Assembly: GCF_000485595.1 (NCBI RefSeq)
Contig: NW_014577124.1
Coordinates: forward strand, 424,306-459,843
Reading direction: 5' to 3'
Source: Priapulus caudatus
Taxonomy: Eukaryota; Priapulida; Priapulimorpha; Priapulimorphida; Priapulidae
Length of the DNA: 35,538 nucleotides
Position 1 is the stretch's first letter, and each line of letters opens with the position of its first letter. Made by a program: the position numbers and the translations under genes. Below the pieces are notes generated by a model. That model searched no databases. It was not told the DNA's origin and saw nothing but the letters and a program-made list of their open reading frames with translations. This document shows positions 11,209-18,300 of this stretch, piece after piece.

Positions 11209-13366
11209 AATAATTAAATATTTAAATATGGGTATAGACTATTATTCACTACTATAGAGAAAAGAATGATGCAAGCAATGTCTCTAAATAATACAGAATC
11301 TGAAACCCTAAAAAACACTAATTGTAACCAGAATTCATTCAGAATGCTGATCTTCCTTTCACAGCTCCCTGTCACACTTCGCAAGACACTTTATTATATC
11401 ATTCCTTCATTTCGTATCTTTTGTTATACATTGTATATTATATTGATATATTTATGTATCTGTTATTTCAAAAGATCTTATATTATATACAGCATGACAG
11501 CTTCTGTCTAGGTGTTCTGGTCCGTATTCGTCCCACTGGTGAGCAAAAAAAGATATTACATTATACATATCATCGCAGCTTCTTCTAACTCCTGCCTGCG
11601 TTCCTTCCTTCAGCTGAGCGGACCGGAGCTTGCGAACGCGCTCATGCTGTGTGAGCTGACGGTGGCGCGCCGGCGCGGCGTCCAGCAACTGGAGGCTGCA
11701 CGAGCAGCTGCTCAGCGTGCTCGCCTGTCTGCCCAAGTGCCTCAGCAGCGACGACATCTTCTGCAAGTTTTGTGCGCTCTTCTTCCAGAAGGCGACGGTG
11801 TCGGTGAGTGTGAGGGCGCCACGGTGTCGTCACAGCGGTTATGTCTGTGATTCGGGAATGCCTTGTTAGTGTTGAGAATGGCTTGTTACTGTTATGAGCT
11901 CCTTGGTACTGTCGGGAACTCTTTGTACTGATGGAACTGCTTATTATTATTGAGAACTGTTTATTACTGTTGCAATCTTCTTGTTATTGTTCGGAACTAC
12001 TTGTCATCGATGGAAACTCTTTGTTATTGGTGGGAACTCTTAGATACTGTTGGAAATGCCTTGTGAATGTTAGGAACTTAGCGTTACATGAGTTCTCCTG
12101 TCAGGTATATTGCAAATTCCCATTGCATTGTTTCCGTATAAGGTATGATATGATAACATAGGCCTGAAAACGGGTTCTCTTTCTTATGTCATCATATTTA
12201 GCGGACGATACGATAACACGTTACCTAATATATTGGTGTATAATCAATGTCATTGGTGTTTCTGCTTCAGAGGGCTCGACCGGTCAGAATCGCCGCAGTC
12301 AGAACTCTTTGCGTCTACCTCAGGAACAACCTCCGAGCCGAACAGCGCTCTGAGATATGCAAGAAGCTGATCGAAGGTAGCCGAGCGAATACTGCAAACG
12401 TGCTCTCGTTCCCCCCACATAGAAATCAGATGCAGGAAGGGTGATATTTTTTGGGCGATTTCCGTCACCATGACAACCGCCATGCACAGATGCTATGAGA
12501 AAGAATAGATCCTGTCATCCCGTTATACGAATGAATTAAGTTTTTCCCATCGATTCATATCACCACAGGCCAGCCACCACAGGCGCGTGCTATGGGGAAA
12601 AATATAATCCGTCCTCTCATTATCCTTTCTGAACGAGTATATCCTGGAAAATGCCCAATTTATCTTGTCTAAACGTGTTTTTTTCCCGGTCGTTGATTTG
12701 TGTCACCACACGAGCCACTACAGGCATGTTCCACGGGAAAGGATGTACTCCGTCGTCCGATTATCGTGTCTGAACGAGTATTCCTTAGTGGCTGTAGATT
12801 TCTATTGCCATACGGCCCACTACAGGCATGCTCCACGGGAAAGGATGTATCCTGTAATCCCGTTATTGCGTCTGAACGAGTGTTTTCTTCCCTCACGTAG
12901 ATTTCTGTCATCCCGTTAACGTGTCTGAACGTGTATTTTCTTTGCGCGCGTAGATTTCTGTCGGCACGCGAGCTGTCACAAGCGTATGCTGTTCATCGAG
13001 ATCTGCATCGTCATCATCGAGCTGTTCTCGAAGAGCTTCTTCAAGCAGTTCTTCTACACGCAGCTGCTCGAGCTACACATGGACGCCGTGCCCAACATCC
13101 GGTGAGGGGATGGAGAGGAGGAGGTGGAGGAGGAGGAGGAGGTGGTGGTGGTGTTGGCGGTGTTGGTGGTGCTGGTGCTGGTGGTGGTGGTGTTGGTGGT
13201 GGTGGCGGTGGGTGTTGTTGTTGTTGTCATTGTTGCTAGTGGTGGTATTGTTGTTGTTGTTGGTGTTCTTTCTGGTTATGGTGGCAGTGGTGGTGGCTGT
13301 GGCGGCAGTGTTCTGCTGCTGCTGCTGCTGGTGTTGGTGGTGGTGGTGGTGGTGGCTGCGGCGGCA

Positions 13367-13402
<36 letters not shown>

Positions 13403-15275
13403 GTAGTGGTGGTGGTAGTGGCAGTTGCAGCAGCGGCAGTGGTGGTGATGGTGGCGGTAGTAGTGGTAGCAGTGGTAGTGACGGTAGTGGAGGCGGTTAT
13501 TGTTGTGCAGCTGCAGAGATAACTCCTATCTTAATAACCCTCATTTAAATAATAATGCATAATCGATTCCCATATCCGTAAACTGCAAGCCGCAGCCGCC
13601 ACATTCGCGTCAAACTTCTACACACACACACTGCTACTCTACGACATCGATAACAGCAGCTCGCTCTGATCGTTACCCCTACAATTATAATCCTATCGTT
13701 ATCACTACGCCGTCAAGCTAAAACTACGGAATTCTCAACTCGCAACATTAAGGAGAGGTTTTCTCCTGCATTCTCGTCGTGAAAAATGCATCATTGTGTT
13801 ATCAGCGATCCCCGTCATTCCTTATCAGTAGTAGTAATATCGTATGGCGTCAACATCATGGCGCCTCCACAGCCCCACGGACAAACCAAAAGAATTCGCC
13901 ACATTCATTTCCGTAGCGTAGTCGTTCCTTCCTTCCTTGGCTTGGTCATTCGACGTCTCAATGTTGTGCGTGCGTGCGTGCGTGCGTGTTCGCAGGTTGC
14001 GTCTGTGCACGCTGCTGCCGCGCTTGAAGTCTCAGCTGAAGCTGCCTACGGACAGAGGTCTGCTGCAGCAGCTCGAGTCGTGCGTGCGCAAGCTGATGGT
14101 CAACGAGAAGGATCGTGACGTCACGGCGGCCATACGACACGTAAGCATCGTCCTTCACAACCTGTATGCATGATTGACCATCACAAGCCCCGTGATGACA
14201 TAAGTGACCGTGATGCCACATTGGCATCTCTCTTTTTTTATCATTGGTTCTTTCAGTAGGTGATGGGTCGGTCCCTTTTGTACTACAGTGATGTCCTTTT
14301 TTGTCTTCCTTCTATATGTTCTTCCAGTCGAGCTTGAGTTTCTGTGTATTAATAACTAAAATCTGTATAACCACAACGAATCTCTGTAGGAACAACAGTG
14401 ATATTCTCTGTTGTCTGCCCCTTACGATCGTATGATTAGCAGAGAGTTTCTGCATGAACAACCACCTTCCTCCTCTGATCAGCAATGAATCTCTGTATGA
14501 ATAACTGTCTTCTTCCTATACATATAATACCGTGTTCTTCTAATCAGCAATAAATCTCTGTATGAACAATAGGAGTCTCCTCTTTTGTCTGTATCCTAGG
14601 GTATTTCACCTTGATTTATCTTGTTTAGAATTTCCCTTGAATCTCAAAATCCTTATTCTGGCATCAGAAGGAAAATTAAACTCATTTTACCTGGAACAAA
14701 TTTCACACATTTAAATTTTTATTTGATTTCTTTCATTTTTAATTATCTTTATGACTTTTTTGTTGATCCGGTTTCAGGGACCAGGCTAACTAATGAGTTT
14801 ACCCTCGTGCCACCTTTCAAAAACTGATAACAAATACTCACTATTCCTCCCTAATTAATTATTGAAATTTTTCCTGCCATATAATGTCAATATTGCAGTT
14901 TTATGGTGTGATTTTTGCGGTGAGTGCGTGCATGAGGAAGCGCATAAATTATTGAGTTGGTGAACCCCACCGTGTCCGGATTCAGTGCAGTGCACATAAC
15001 ACCATGCACTGTCCCCTGATTATTGATTCCTCATTAATTACCAGGATCTACTATAATCCTGATGCAGTATGCTTCACTAAGTTCCAAAATTCCTCCTAGA
15101 ATATTTGCAGAAAGAATCATTTTAAACGAAAGAATCACTTCAATACCTTATTCAATAATGAATGCTTTCACGTACATATATCTACTATGTGACGTACAGA
15201 CACGTATATATACATGCCCTTTTTATCAATAAATCTATCATGTAATTATAAACATTCTGTATATATATATATATA

Positions 15276-15338
<63 letters not shown>

Positions 15339-18300
15339 CCCTTTTTACCACACCCACGATAATGCATGGCATGATCGAATACAGAATGTTTATAATATTA
15401 TATGCAGGTTATTCTTCGGTTTCACTAATTTCATTTGAGTAGTTAGAGTAAGGAGCTTGAGACCTTGACTGATATGTCAGTATATATACTTATGACTTAA
15501 GCAAACTTATATTAGATCCAACGTGATTACTGGCAAGTGAGGAACAGGTTACAGGTACCTACCTCTAAGGTGGGGGGCACATAGTCTGAATGCAATTCTT
15601 GAACCAAAGCCATTCCTACCTCTCTACACTGCTGTCGATATGAATTTACCTGCGATACGCGTGACGTATGATATAGTTTACATTTCACGTTCGTCTGCGT
15701 ATTTCAGGCGATAATGGAGCTGGACAAGATTGAAGTTGCCATGGATACTGTAAGTTACCTGAAGTGCAGCTTAAACTTTTCTCCTAGTGTCCAGACAGTA
15801 AGTAAAGCAACCAATACACGTGGCATGCCCACTCCGAGTTGTGCTCTGGGGCACTGTGCGAACAACACGCTTTGTGTCTTACACGAATACAATACCTGAG
15901 AGCTGTGCCCACCCACCCCTGTTTTCAGTTTGTCTCGTTTTCGAGAAGAAATTAATATTAAAAACATCCTCTGACCATCCCATTACTGATAGCTGTGAAC
16001 ATGCTTTATTAACAGTGCTTGTTTTGTTGATGTTTTGTTGTGATGACCGTACCCACTAATACATGTGGCGTGTAATTGCTCTGTGTTATGCCAGGCTGTC
16101 ACGTAATGGAACACTTTTATTATTGTGTATTGCAGCGTAATTTATATGATATCATATTGTAAAATTGTAGGTGTATTTATAACGTAATGTAGGGTGTTAC
16201 GGTTTAATTGCTTGGCGATTCGAATCATCTAAAGGGAACACTGGCTTTAAATGTAACAAAACGATTGGCATAGCAGAAAGATTGGTTGCAGTCAGGTTAC
16301 TGTTGCGGTGTTCGTGTGGCAGTGTAAAAGCTGCAGGCTGGCTGACATTTCTGCGTCTGTTCCCTTCCACACACACACATGCATACAGCATGCTTTGCAG
16401 CGCACCGCGCGATAGATATTGATTTTATCAAAGTGTAGATGTTGAATTTATCCCCGTCGCGATTTAAAAGAGTCGCCCGTGAAAGCCGCCGTGTTGATCT
16501 TTCCTCCGGGACACCGTCGTTAATGACTGCCTTGTTCATATTTGCGCGACTCCGTGGGTTTCACGCGGGTAGGGAGCTACGTGATGAAACAAAACACAAG
16601 CGCACGGGAATATAATGAGGCACCCCGTCGCGGGAGAGCGCAGCGGAGTTAGTGGGATTGTGTGCGTGCGTGCGTGCGTGCGTGCGTGTGACCATGTGCG
16701 AAAGAGAGAGAGAGAGAGAGCGAAGGATAGAGAGTGAGTGTGAGAGCAAGTGAGGGAGAGAGAGAGCGTGAGAACGAGTGAGGGAGTGAGAGAGAGTGAG
16801 AGAGAGAGAGAAGGGGGTGAGGGTTTAATGCTGGCTTCAGGAGAATTTTTACTAGGCAATCATGTGAACTTGCCGGCTCTATAGTATGTGTTCATTTGCT
16901 AACAGCCGCACAAGGATATTGCTAAGCTCCTGCCCTTCTTTTGTAGCTTTCGAGGAGAGTATTCCTGGAGGGCGATCTAGAAGACCAGGAGAGGGAAAAC
17001 GAGGAGAAACATCTCGTAGAAATTGTAAGCAGTAGCGCAGTAACGCGCAAACATATCCTTTGCAATCTCCACGCAAAGTATGAAGAGTTAATGTATTAGG
17101 ATCGTTACACTTGTATCATTTTAAAACAACTCGACGTTAACAAATATACGTGGCAACGATTACTGAAAATTATCCTAATACGATACAAAGATCTGTGGTG
17201 GTGTTGATTGAGTCTCTGCTTTCATTTTGCAGGAGGAGAGGGAAAGAAAGGAGGAGGAAAGTCGAAGGATCGCGGAGAGGAAAACGGCAGCAAAGGCAGG
17301 GAAGATTCCCATCCGAAAACGTGAGTTTAGCATTATTAAATTTATGTGAAAAATATAAATAATTAATTTATATTTATTATGAACATTACGAACGGTTGTC
17401 CGTTACAAACGTCATCCAGACTTAAAAACGTGACCTCTGACGCTAAACCCATATATTCGAACCAAAACTACAGTCGTACCAATAGGGATTCTGACCATAT
17501 ACGATCAAACCATGAACAAAATCCTGGAACTCATGTTCGGGACCCAGGAACTTCCTGTATCACTAATAAAACAAATAAAGAAAATACAAGTATATTCTAA
17601 CAATGGCTTGTTGTGATGGCCATACTTCTGCGTGGACACATTACTTCAGATGATAAATAAACTTGGGAAAATATCCTGTTAAGCATTTATTTAATTTATT
17701 TATGAACGATTTCAGCGAGCAAAAGTATACTGCCAGTGAAGGAGGTCAAGCGGACACCCAGCAATAACAGCTTTTCGTCTTTATCAGTCTCCTCTGCACA
17801 GAGAAGTATGATATAATCTAATTGTTTGACTTTTTCATTACATTATAACGTTTTAAATACGTTACTCTTAAATTCTTGGTAATTGTATAGTTTACAACTT
17901 AGAATGCTTACAACCGAATGGAATCACAGCATAAAGAATCACTTTAACTTTAAGTTTAAATTTTTTAATCTGATAAAACGGTACACATATATGCTTTCTC
18001 ATTGATGCCACTTTATTTGGCTCTCAACGCAATCTATCAAATTACAGAACCTGAGACCTGTTTCCAATTAACCGACATCACCCGTGCACATTATTCATAG
18101 TAGTCGATTCTCGGTAACAGTTGTACATAACCAGGGGTTAATAATGACAAATTTTGTTTGATTTTTGTTGTCATTATTAAACCCTGATATAATCCGTGCA
18201 ATTGGGTATTGGTGGTTGTGGTTCGGCATTCGTTAGACGCGTTGGTTCGTGTGCACGCAGGCATATCGTCTAACAGCCGACCGAAGCCACAGCTAGCTGT

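Noticed and set aside
11657-11690. A small intron to explain the exon J frameshift
   Set aside because: The only internal GT...AG pair (gtggcgc to gtccag, 24 nt) is a multiple of three and does not change frame.
12901-12953. Earlier start of exon L at 12901
   Set aside because: The acceptor is good but the reading frame hits TAG at 12951-12953, and the extra residues have no family match.
13110-13522. Val/Ala/Gly-rich ORFs
   Set aside because: Product of a GGN trinucleotide repeat in intron L-M.
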